Assembly (NCBI RefSeq): GCF_030678915.1
Contig: NZ_JAUUTZ010000035.1
Span: 1 to 40,255, forward strand
DNA from: Paracoccus wurundjeri
GTDB lineage: Bacteria > Pseudomonadota > Alphaproteobacteria > Rhodobacterales > Rhodobacteraceae
DNA length: 40,255 bases
Direction: 5' to 3'
Under the pieces are notes generated by a model that was not told where the DNA came from, did no database searches, and saw nothing but the letters and a program-made list of their open reading frames with translations. Positions 33,351 to 40,255 of the stretch are shown here, one piece after another. The stretch's first letter is position 1. The number at the start of each line of letters is the position of its first letter. The position numbers and the translations under genes are program-made.

Positions 33351-34124
33351 ATGGACTTGCAACTTAACGGAAAAACCGCACTTGTCACCGGCGCCACCGC
33401 TGGCATAGGCTTTGCCATAGCCGAACGGCTCGCTGCCGAAGGCGCGCAGGTGACGATCTGCGGTCGCAACCAGCAGAAACTCGATGCCGCCGCACAGCGG
33501 ATCGGGGCGCACGGAATTCTCGCGGACCCGGCAACGACCGAAGGCGCAGCGGCACTCGTCAAAGCCCTGCCTTCGGTCGATATCCTCATCAACAATCTCG
33601 GGATTTACGAATCCAAGCCCTTTGCCGAGATCACCGACGACGACTGGCGCCGGTTCTATGAGGTGAATGTCCTTTCGGGCGCCAGACTTGCGCGTGCCTA
33701 TTTTCCCGGCATGATGGGGCGCAACTGGGGCCGTATCATCTTCATCGCCAGTGATTCCGCGCTTATCGTGCCACCGGACATGATCCATTACGGCATGACG
33801 AAGACCGCGCAGCTTGCCATGTCGCGCGGCCTTGCCGCAGCCAGCAAGGGCACACGGGTCACGGTGAATTCCGTACTTCCCGGGACCACCCGCTCGGAAG
33901 GCATCGCGGACTTCCTCAAGAGCGTGGCAGAAGACCCGCAAGCACCTGCCGAGGAGATCGAACGCGCCTTTTTTGCCCGGGAAAGACCGACTTCTCTGAT
34001 CCAGCGTATGATCGAACCGGAGGAGATCGCCACGCTGGTTGCCTATGTGGCAAGCCCGCTGTCCGCCGCCACGAACGGTGCGGCGCTGCGTGTCGATGGC
34101 GGTATTACGCCGACGATCGTGTGA
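33351..34124 (+). CDS. Short-chain dehydrogenase/reductase
   Basis: 257 residues from the ATG at 33351, with AAGGAGG 7 bases upstream. The Rossmann motif is TGATAGIG (13-20), the conserved NNLG is at 81-84, and the catalytic residues are Asn106, Ser134, Tyr147 and Lys151 (YGMTK). The C-terminus ends in a typical LRVDGGITPTIV. It oxidises or reduces an alcohol/ketone with NAD(P). The probable two-gene unit with the aldo/keto reductase is under LysR control. Confidence 0.92.
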   Translation: MDLQLNGKTALVTGATAGIGFAIAERLAAEGAQVTICGRNQQKLDAAAQRIGAHGILADPATTEGAAALVKALPSVDILINNLGIYESKPFAEITDDDWRRFYEVNVLSGARLARAYFPGMMGRNWGRIIFIASDSALIVPPDMIHYGMTKTAQLAMSRGLAAASKGTRVTVNSVLPGTTRSEGIADFLKSVAEDPQAPAEEIERAFFARERPTSLIQRMIEPEEIATLVAYVASPLSAATNGAALRVDGGITPTIV

Positions 34125-34138
34125 GCGGAACAGAAATG

Positions 34139-34181
34139 GTCCATGTCACTGCGGCTTCAAACTACAGTCAGTGACATGGAC
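34139..34181. repeat. Perfect 13-bp inverted repeat after the dehydrogenase gene
   Basis: GTCCATGTCACTG (34139-34151) is matched by CAGTGACATGGAC (34169-34181), with 17 bases between. It lies 15 bases after the SDR stop. There is no T-run, so it is either an atypical terminator or an operator or palindromic element. The stretch 34182-34476 holds no gene I can support. Confidence 0.6.
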
Positions 34182-34476
34182 AACATTCGGGCCGTCCCGT
34201 TGGCCGGTTCCTTCCCCTTGGCAGACATCTCGCGGAGAAGCCGCTTCGGCTGCATGATACTTTCAGCGATAAATCAGACGGATTTCGCCTTGTTGATCGG
34301 ACCATTGATGAAATCCATCCCATACTTGGGATGAAGGCGATCAGGCGCCGCGATTCTTGGACGAAGATATCTTGGCTCCATCCTTATAAGTTTCTGTTGG
34401 ATGCCAGCGTGCTGAATGCTTCACGCTGGTCATGAGCATACGAGATAAGCGATATTTCTGACTGAGCGCGCAACAG

Positions 34477-35101
34477 ATGCGGCGATTTCGGCCTTTCTTT
34501 CCCAAGGTGCGAGGCCGAGCGCGATCCGACGACTGCAAGGTGCTGGGCGGGATCATCTACGTCAAGCGATATGGGCTGCGATGGCAGGATGCACCTACTG
34601 TCTACAGCCCGACAAAGCCCTGTATGACCGGTTTGCCCGTTGGTTCCGGATGAGCATCTTCGCGCGAATATTCCGGGAACTGGCGCAACCAGGCAGCCAA
34701 GGCGATACTCTGATGACGGACAGCACCTTCATGAAGGCGCATCGCAGCCAGCTTTCAAAAAAAGGATCGTCCGCGGGCGATCGGGCGCACGAAGGGTGGC
34801 CTGAACTCCAGGCTGCACATACTCAGCGACGGCAAAGGGGGCGAGTTGGACTTCTTTCTCTTCCCCGGCCAAATGGCTGACAGCCGCGGTGCTCTTGTCC
34901 TGCTTCGGAACTTTCCGAGTGCGAAGCGCTTCCTGGGCGGCGATACATACGCCGCAACCGGATCGAGATCATGTTCGGCGGGCTCAAGGACTGGCGACGC
35001 ATCGCGATACGCTACGACAGATGTCCAAGATCTTCTCATCCGCCATCATTCTGGCCGCGATCATCATCTTCTGGGTATGAAAATGAACGAGTCCAGACTC
35101 T
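34477..35101 (+). pseudogene. Decayed IS5/IS427-type transposase
   Basis: Transposase remnant spread over at least three frames. Recognisable pieces in order are GGIIYVKRYGLRWQDAP, YDRFARWFRMSIFARIFREL, DSTFMKAHRSQ, IGRTKGGLNSRLHILSDGKG, GDTYAA and RNRIEIMFGGLKDWRRIAIR, with a stop after an early frameshift, an internal deletion before RNRIEIM and a lost A near the C-terminus. The end, from 35063 to 35095, is identical in inverted orientation to 38541-38573. It cannot make a working transposase. Confidence 0.82.
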
Positions 35102-35531
35102 AGTCGCCAGATCCGTTAGTTTTCATAGTCAAAAGACTACAGTTAATGCGAGCGCGGCGGAAAAGGAACAAAGCCATCATCGCAGGAAAAGCTGTGCGCG
35201 GACGGCACCTCTCGGGTACGCAGATTCGATCGTTCCCGGTTGGTGCGAGGATCGGTGCGACAACTGCCGCGGCACTGGATGCTCTGCGAGCGCCTTTGAC
35301 CAACTAAACGATCGGAAGCGGGTGGTTCATCGCCCAACGCATTCACACTGAGTCCCGCTCCGCCCTCACTCAGCCCGCCACAATGCTGCATGCCGAGCAC
35401 GACTTTGAGTGAGGGCATTGTTTGTCCTCCTCGAATGACTGTCGTGTCAGACACGTACTCGGCTCCTGCCTTGTAACGCTACGTTAACTATGCTTCGGTT
35501 GTTGCTGAATTAGTCCAGCAGAGAGAGAAAA
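35102..35531. other. Leader region of the amino acid transporter
   Basis: 430 bases without a gene. It contains competing inverted repeats: CTGAGT (35348-35353) can pair with ACTCAG (35368-35373), while GCCCTCACTCA (35362-35372) pairs perfectly with TGAGTGAGGGC (35406-35416). A perfect palindrome, CGTGTC-A-GACACG, lies at 35443-35455. A stretch at 35280-35330 looks slightly like a tRNA D-arm in reverse but does not fold as a tRNA. Confidence 0.5.
35443..35455. promoter_or_regulatory. Palindromic operator candidate upstream of the transporter
   Basis: CGTGTCAGACACG is a perfect palindrome around a central A, 77 bases before the start of the binding-protein gene. Position and symmetry suit a repressor site, but no regulator gene lies inside the IS-bounded segment. 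Confidence 0.45.
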
Positions 35532-36362
35532 ATGCACCGTATAGCATATGTTACGTCGCCTCTTATCGCCGCCGCCGTTTTCGGAGCAACATCCGCTTTT
35601 GCGCAAGAGATCTATACCGCCGGTGTCGAGGCCTCGTTTCCTCCTTGGGCCTATGTCGAGGAAGGAGAATATAAGGGCATCGCCATCGATGCGATGCGTG
35701 CCATTGCCGAAGATCAGGGTATTCAGGTGGAATTCACGGATTTGCCCTGGCCATCACTTATCCCGGCACTTGCACAGGGCCGGATCGACATACTTGTCAC
35801 CGGCCTCAACATCACCGAGGAGCGGGCCGAGGTGCTTGATTTCACCATTCCTTGGTGGGAAAACGACGACGAGGTTCTCGTTCCCGCTGGTTCTGACAAG
35901 AATGTAGTTACGGCACTTTGTTGCGGTGCGACCGTCGGTGCACAAAACGGTGCAACCCAATTCAACTGGCTAGAAAGCGAACTGGCCGAGAATGATGATG
36001 TCGGACTGACCATACGCGGCTATGAGGATTACGTTGTCGCGATTGAAGACCTGTTGGCCGGGCGGCTTGACTCGGTGGTCACGTCTACCGACACGGCAGA
36101 GGAGTTTATCGCCAATGGCCGCGATGTGAAAATCGTCGGGACCATCCAGATGAACCAGCCGCAGGCGCTGGCTGTTAAAAAAGGCGACCCGAAGGATCTG
36201 CTGGCGATCCTCAACAAGGGGATCATGAATATCTATGAATCAGGCGAATGGGCCAAAATCGTTCAGGAATATGCTCCCGGTGCAACCATCCGAGATATTC
36301 CGACCACTATGCCCGATTATGTGGACGCCTATCAGCAGCCGATTCCGGGCTATGAGGAGTAA
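35532..36362 (+). CDS. Amino acid ABC transporter binding protein (family 3)
   Basis: 276 residues. The signal peptide ends after about residue 24 (SAFA, then QEIYTAG). The mature part shows the family 3 pattern EASFPPWAYVEEGEYKGIAI, LPWPSLIPALAQGRIDILVTGL and ERAEVLDFTIPWW. A vicinal Cys pair (LCCGATVG) sits near residue 133. AGAGAGA precedes the start. It captures a polar amino acid, opine or related compound in the periplasm for the permease pair. Confidence 0.92.
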   Translation: MHRIAYVTSPLIAAAVFGATSAFAQEIYTAGVEASFPPWAYVEEGEYKGIAIDAMRAIAEDQGIQVEFTDLPWPSLIPALAQGRIDILVTGLNITEERAEVLDFTIPWWENDDEVLVPAGSDKNVVTALCCGATVGAQNGATQFNWLESELAENDDVGLTIRGYEDYVVAIEDLLAGRLDSVVTSTDTAEEFIANGRDVKIVGTIQMNQPQALAVKKGDPKDLLAILNKGIMNIYESGEWAKIVQEYAPGATIRDIPTTMPDYVDAYQQPIPGYEE

Positions 36363-36417
36363 TCGATCGCGCCTCTGCGCCAGTGGCTGACGCGGAGGCC
36401 GGCCATCGAGGGATAAC

Positions 36418-37083
36418 ATGATCCTAGAAACCATCATCAACCACCTTCCCTATCTTTTCGGGGGGTTATGGGTAGCCCTTCAGCTTCTGACCGCGCTTCT
36501 CGCTATGGGTTTCGTTCTGGGCCTGCTGCTGGCGCTGGCCGAAGTCTATGGGCATTGGACTCTGCGCTGGTTCGGATTTGCTTTCGAACGGGTGTTTCGC
36601 GGCATTCCGGAACTGGTCCTGCTGCTTCTGTTCTTCTACGGCATCGGGGAATTCTACGCGATAGAACCATTCCCTGCCGCGGTTCTTGCCCTTGGGCTCA
36701 AGTCGACTGCTTACCAGTCGCAGATCTTCCGCGGCGTGATCCAGGGCGTACCACGCGGACAAATGTCAGCGGCGCGCGCCATCGGAATGTCAAAGGTTCA
36801 GGCGGTAAGGTACATCGTGCTGCCGCAGGCGTTGCGGCAGGCAATTGGCCCCTGGACGAACGAATTTTCCGGCGAACTCAAGGCCACGTCACTTGCCTAT
36901 GTTATCGGCGTCGTCGAGCTGACACGGCAGGGGCGCTACATCATTTCGAGCACTCAGGGGAATATCCTCGTGGTCTTCGCCGTTGTCGCCTTGCTTTATT
37001 TCGTCGTCAACTGGCTCGGGAACCGGGTCCTTTACAGGGCCGAGGAGGTCTTTGCGATCCCGGGTTATGGAGAGAAAAGCTGA
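36418..37083 (+). CDS. Amino acid ABC permease 1 (HisM/GlnP family)
   Basis: 221 residues with about five membrane helices. The coupling motif is PRGQMSAARAIGMSKVQAVR and LPQALRQAIGP. FRGIPELVLLLLFFYG is the conserved FRGTP-type segment. Forms the channel with permease 2. The stop overlaps the ATPase start by one base (TGATG). Confidence 0.92.
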   Translation: MILETIINHLPYLFGGLWVALQLLTALLAMGFVLGLLLALAEVYGHWTLRWFGFAFERVFRGIPELVLLLLFFYGIGEFYAIEPFPAAVLALGLKSTAYQSQIFRGVIQGVPRGQMSAARAIGMSKVQAVRYIVLPQALRQAIGPWTNEFSGELKATSLAYVIGVVELTRQGRYIISSTQGNILVVFAVVALLYFVVNWLGNRVLYRAEEVFAIPGYGEKS

Positions 37084-37823
37084 TGCCTGCACTTCTCGAA
37101 GTGGAAAACATCAAGAAAAATTACGGCGAAACCGAAGTTCTGAAGGGGGTTTCGCTGTCACTCAACCAAGGCGAGACGAAGGTCATCATGGGCTCTTCGG
37201 GCACGGGGAAATCAACCTTGCTTCGCTGTATCAATCGTCTGGCACCGGCGGATGAGGGTCACATTCGGCTTCGCGGCGAAGAGGTTCTGGATCGTAACAT
37301 TGACGCCATGCGCCAGCGCATTGCCTTCGTGTTCCAGGACTTCAACCTTTTCCTCCATCTCAACGCCCGTGACAATATCGCTATCGGGTTGCGAAAGCTG
37401 AAACGTATGTCGAAGGCGGATGCATATCGTCAGGCGGAAGAAGAACTTGAGCGAGTCGGTCTGACCGCTCAGGCTGGTTCTTATCCCGCGCAATTGTCGG
37501 GTGGGCAGCAACAACGGGTTTCTATCGCCCGCGCCTTGGCGATGCAGCCTGAAGTGCTGCTTTTCGACGAGCCTACCTCGGCGCTTGATCCCGAACTGAC
37601 CGGCGAGGTCGTCGCGGTCATGCAGAAACTTGCCAGCGCCGGCATGACGATGCTGGTCGTCAGTCACGAGGTCGGTTTCGCGCGGCGGGCCGCCGACAGC
37701 ATTATCTATATGGACAGGGGAAACATCCTCGAAGAGGCATCCCCGGCGGATTTCTTCACCAATCCCCGGCACGAGCGCACGCAACGCTTTCTGAAAATTA
37801 TCGAGGAAGGGGGCGAGACGTGA
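37083..37823 (+). CDS. Amino acid ABC transporter ATPase (GlnQ/HisP-like)
   Basis: 246 residues. Walker A GSSGTGKST, Q-loop FVFQDFNLF, signature LSGGQQQR, Walker B VLLFDEPTSALDPE and switch His in VVSHEVGFA are all intact. It energises uptake. The start is the ATG at 37083; an upstream in-frame ORF inside the permease gene is spurious. Confidence 0.93.
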   Translation: MPALLEVENIKKNYGETEVLKGVSLSLNQGETKVIMGSSGTGKSTLLRCINRLAPADEGHIRLRGEEVLDRNIDAMRQRIAFVFQDFNLFLHLNARDNIAIGLRKLKRMSKADAYRQAEEELERVGLTAQAGSYPAQLSGGQQQRVSIARALAMQPEVLLFDEPTSALDPELTGEVVAVMQKLASAGMTMLVVSHEVGFARRAADSIIYMDRGNILEEASPADFFTNPRHERTQRFLKIIEEGGET

Positions 37824-38485
37824 CGGATTTCTTCGCCTTCGCCGCCGAGGCCCTGCCGAAGATTCTTCAGGCGCTTCCCGTGACGTTGGGGCTATGGGTT
37901 CTCGCCATGCTGCTTGGTTTCATGCTGGGCCTTGTCCTGGCCACCGGGCGGCTTTACGGCAATCGCGTCGCCTATGGGCTTGCAACTGGCTATATCGAGA
38001 TTTTTCGCGGCACACCGATGCTTGTTCAGATGTTCTTCATCTATCTTGGCCTGCCAGAGATCGGGATCGTGCTGGATCCGTTCATGGCCGCATTCATCGC
38101 CATCGGCCTTAATTCCGCCGCCTATCAGGCCGAGTATTTCCGCGGTGCTGTCCGTTCTGTACCGCCGGGGCAAATGGCCGCCGCGCGGGCCATCGGCATG
38201 AGCCAGCTTGCGGGATTCCGCTATATCCTGTTGCCTCAGGCCCTGCGCCGCGTTATTCCACAATGGTCGAACGAAGCTATTATCGAGTTGAAATACACTT
38301 CTATTGCTTATGCCATAGGGGTGGTTGAAATTACTTCGCAGGCCGAGAAAATCGGCTACACAACGTTCAAATTTTTTGATGTTTTTTTGCTACTCGCGAT
38401 CATCTATGTCGTGCTGACCGGGATTGTGGCGCAGCTTCTCCATGTTCTGGAAAACGCCACCGCGATACCGGGCGTCAACAGATAG
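37820..38485 (+). CDS. Amino acid ABC permease 2 (HisQ/GlnP family)
   Basis: 221 residues with about five membrane helices. It starts at GTG 37820 overlapping the ATPase stop (GTGA). FRGTPMLVQMFFIYLG and PPGQMAAARAIGMSQLAGFR with LPQALRRVIPQW are the family marks. It ends 55 bases before the IS5-type end, so the four-gene transporter fills the space between the two IS copies. Confidence 0.92.
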   Translation: MTDFFAFAAEALPKILQALPVTLGLWVLAMLLGFMLGLVLATGRLYGNRVAYGLATGYIEIFRGTPMLVQMFFIYLGLPEIGIVLDPFMAAFIAIGLNSAAYQAEYFRGAVRSVPPGQMAAARAIGMSQLAGFRYILLPQALRRVIPQWSNEAIIELKYTSIAYAIGVVEITSQAEKIGYTTFKFFDVFLLLAIIYVVLTGIVAQLLHVLENATAIPGVNR

Positions 38486-38529
38486 ACCATGCTTATACGG
38501 AATGTCTGGATTTCCTGAGGGCTCGATAG

Positions 38530-39313
38530 GCTCTAAGGTTTGGACTCGTTCATTTTCATACCCAGAAGATGATAGTCGCGGCGAGTGCGATGGCGGATAA
38601 GAAGACCTTGGGACATCTGTTGTAGCGTGTTGCAATGCGCCGCCAGTCCTTGAGCCTGCCGAACATGATCTCGATGCGGTTGCGGCGTTTGTAGCGGCGC
38701 TTGTCGTATTTGACTTTCTTCCCGCGTGATTTCCGGCCAGGGATGCAAGCGCGTATACCTCTGTCTTTCAAGAATTCCCTGAACCAGTCGGCATCATATC
38801 CCCGATCTCCAAGAAGCTATTCGACCTTCGGCAAGTTGCTCAGGAGTACGGCAGCACCTTTGTAATCACTGACCTGTCCTGCGGTGATGAAGAAGTGGAC
38901 CGGACGGCCCTGACTGTCGCAGACGGCATGCAGTTTGGTATTCATGCCGCCCTTGGTCCTGCCGATCAGGCGTCCACGCCCCCTTTTTTAACGCCCATGC
39001 TGGTCGCTGTGCGATGCGCCTTGAGGTATGTCGCATCGATCATCACCGTCTTCTCCTCGCCGGTCTCGGCAGTCAGGCCGATCATGATTTGTGCGAAGAT
39101 GCCTTTCTCGCTCCATCGCTTCCAGCGATTGTATAATGTTTTGTGAGGACCGTATTCCTTCGGCGCGTCTCGCCAACGCAATCTATTGCGATTGATGAAG
39201 TTTATTCCACTCAGAACGTACCGGTCATCAACGCGCGGCTTACCGTGAGACTTCGGAAAGTAAGGTTCAAGACGCGCCATCTGCGCGCTACTCAACCAGA
39301 AAAGATCGCTCAT
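38530..39313 (-). pseudogene. IS5/IS427-type element with a nonsense codon in the second ORF
   Basis: Transposase on the minus strand in two overlapping frames. ORF A (39313-38966) begins MSDLFWLSSAQMARLEPYFP and ends VKKGGVDA. An A6G5 slippery run (38979-38989, minus strand) allows a -1 shift into ORF B, which continues as GRTKGGMNTKLHAVCDSQG, then SDYKGAAVLLSNLPKVE. There a TAG (38817-38819) replaces what is normally a Trp codon before LLGDRGYDADWFREFLKDRG; the frame then runs intact to RNRIEIMFGRLKDWRRIAT and AATIIFWV. IS427-group elements make their transposase by such frameshifting. The stop should inactivate it. The left end carries GGTTTGGACTCGTTC at about 38538-38552. The right end next to the IS110 is not clear. 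Confidence 0.82.
38541..38573. repeat. Inner IS end, inverted copy of 35063-35095
   Basis: 33 bases identical to the reverse complement of 35063-35095. It covers the last codons of the transposase (IIFWV) and the inner terminal region in both IS copies. It shows that the two IS elements are relatives pointing toward each other across the transporter. Confidence 0.85.
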
Positions 39314-39383
39314 ATCACCGCCCAATTTTTTGAGCGATGAATCACGAGAGGTGGCCAAAATCAATGGGTCATCGTGTAATTGC

Positions 39384-39453
39384 GGCTGCTTCCCTCGGGC
39401 CTCGGTTGAGGCGCACATTTCTGGTTGTCGAATCCTGAAGGAAGGAAGCAGCC
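39384..39453 (+). ncRNA. Structured leader of the IS110 recombinase, possible bridge-RNA segment
   Basis: GGCTGCTTCC (39384-39393) pairs perfectly with GGAAGCAGCC (39444-39453), which ends directly before the ATG and includes part of the ribosome site. An inner hairpin GCCTC-ggtt-GAGGC lies at 39399-39412. IS110-group elements encode a bridge RNA in the non-coding end upstream of the recombinase; this could be part of it. The whole RNA, its guide loops and its ends cannot be defined here. Confidence 0.4.
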
Positions 39454-40255
39454 ATGAAACACTATGCCGGATTGGACCTGTCGATGGAAACCACGCAGGT
39501 CTGCATCGTTGACGAGAATGGGCAAAAGCTCGTGTCAGAGAAGGTCGAGAGCTCCCCGGAGGTGCTGGCCTCGATGCTTGAGCACCATGGTCCGATCGAG
39601 CGGGCGGTGGTTGAGACGGGTCGGATGTCGCCGGCGATCTGCCTGGGCTTGCGTGAACTGGGTGTTCCGGTTGTGTGCATCGATGCCCGACAGGCGCATC
39701 AGAGCCTGAAGGCGATGAAAGCGAACAAGACCGACCCGCACGATGCTGCGGGCTGGCACAACTGGCCCGGACAGGCTTCTACAAGGAGGTCCATGTCAAA
39801 TCCCCGGCAGCGCATGGGGTGCGTAGCGTCATCACCGCACGTGCTCATCTTGTCGAAGCACGCGTCCGGCTCGACAACCTGATCCGCGGTATGTGCGCCA
39901 CGTTTGGCTATCGCCCTGGTCCCGGGCAGGGAAAGGCGTTTCTCAAGAGGATCATGCAAGCGGCACACATCCCAGGTCTCGGCGAAGCCATCAGCTCCTT
40001 ACTGTCAGTACGTGCCGAGTTGGTCGAACAGATCAAGGAAATGGACCGCCGTTTGCGCATCATCGCCAGTCAGTCACAGGCCTGTGAAATTCTCATGAGC
40101 ATCCCGGGCGTTGGTGTGCAGACATCTGCGGCCTTTGCGGCGGCAGTCGATGAGGCCGGGCGCTTCCGACAATCACGAAATGCAGGGGCGTATTTCGGCC
40201 TGGTGCCCCGACGTCATCAGTCGGGTGAGGTCGACTGGACCGGCGGGATCACCAA
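39454..40255 (+). pseudogene. IS110-family recombinase, frameshifted and cut by the window edge
   Basis: Starts MKHYAGLDLSMETTQVCIVDE with Asp8 of the RuvC-like DEDD set, Glu in AVVETGR and Asp in NKTDPHDA. Near 39752 one base is missing in GCGGGCTGGCAC, so the frame ends early at 39882. The original frame continues as YKEVHVKSPAAHGVRSVITA and LDNLIRGMCATFGYRPGPGQ, then the transposase_20 segment MSIPGVGVQTSAAFAAAVDE and AYFGLVPRRHQSGEVDWTGG, up to the edge. The GGAAGGAAG ribosome site is good. A single-base deletion suggests recent loss of function. Confidence 0.88.

Noticed and set aside
35280..35330. Possible tRNA remnant (ACCAACTAAACGATC resembles a reversed D-arm)
   Set aside because: No acceptor stem or T-arm at the right distances; not a tRNA.

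Overview
The window looks like accessory DNA from an alphaproteobacterium, most likely Paracoccus or a close relative in the Rhodobacteraceae. The evidence is the high-GC codon use, AcuI- and DmdB-like enzymes typical of that family, IS427-group IS5 and IS110 insertion sequences, and a small Ser/Ala-rich protein. The assignment rests on the character of the proteins, not on a marker gene. I found no rRNA, tRNA or CRISPR array.

Region 1 (1-1326) is about 1.3 kb with no gene I can support; it starts with a perfect 15-bp inverted repeat. Region 2 (1327-20729) is a large catabolic locus. A FadR-type GntR regulator and an AcuI-like reductase run rightward and meet an eleven-gene leftward operon (15613 to 3123). 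That operon encodes two-subunit CoA-transferase-like proteins, a CaiB/BaiF CoA-transferase, a 2-hydroxyacid dehydrogenase, a class II aldolase, an FGGY kinase, a ThDP enzyme, a cytoplasmic BisC-type molybdoenzyme, an AhpD-like protein, a rhodanese and a DmdB-like acyl-CoA ligase. Most junctions overlap by 4 bp or are only a few bases apart. Divergent from it is a polyamine-type ABC importer with an ATPase, one fused double permease and a binding protein, followed by an IclR regulator. Two copies of one 17-bp operator, in inverted orientation and each containing a TATAAT, lie at the two edges of the divergent intergenic region. The simplest reading is import and breakdown of one unidentified organic acid, polyol or amine-type substrate under IclR control.

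Region 3 (20730-25018) is a patchwork: a small repeat protein, a P-loop kinase, and a probable nickel-efflux unit made of a CsoR/RcnR-family repressor with an InrS-like His-Cys-His-Cys ligand set and an MFS pump with a His-rich tail. It ends with an unknown small ORF and a structured non-coding stretch.

Region 4 (25019-31224) is a divergent signalling locus. A periplasmic ankyrin protein, a nucleoside deaminase and a CynX-type MFS transporter run leftward. A LysR regulator, a membrane histidine kinase, a FixJ-type response regulator and a secreted GlcG/HbpS-like protein run rightward. The kinase, regulator and HbpS-like protein resemble the SenS-SenR-HbpS heme/redox system of Streptomyces. 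Region 5 (31374-34124) is a LysR regulator divergent from an aldo/keto reductase and a short-chain dehydrogenase.

Region 6 (34125-40255) is a mobile region. A polar amino acid ABC transporter (35532-38485) lies between two damaged IS5/IS427-type elements in inverted orientation, like a composite transposon. A frameshifted IS110 recombinase with a structured leader runs off the right edge.
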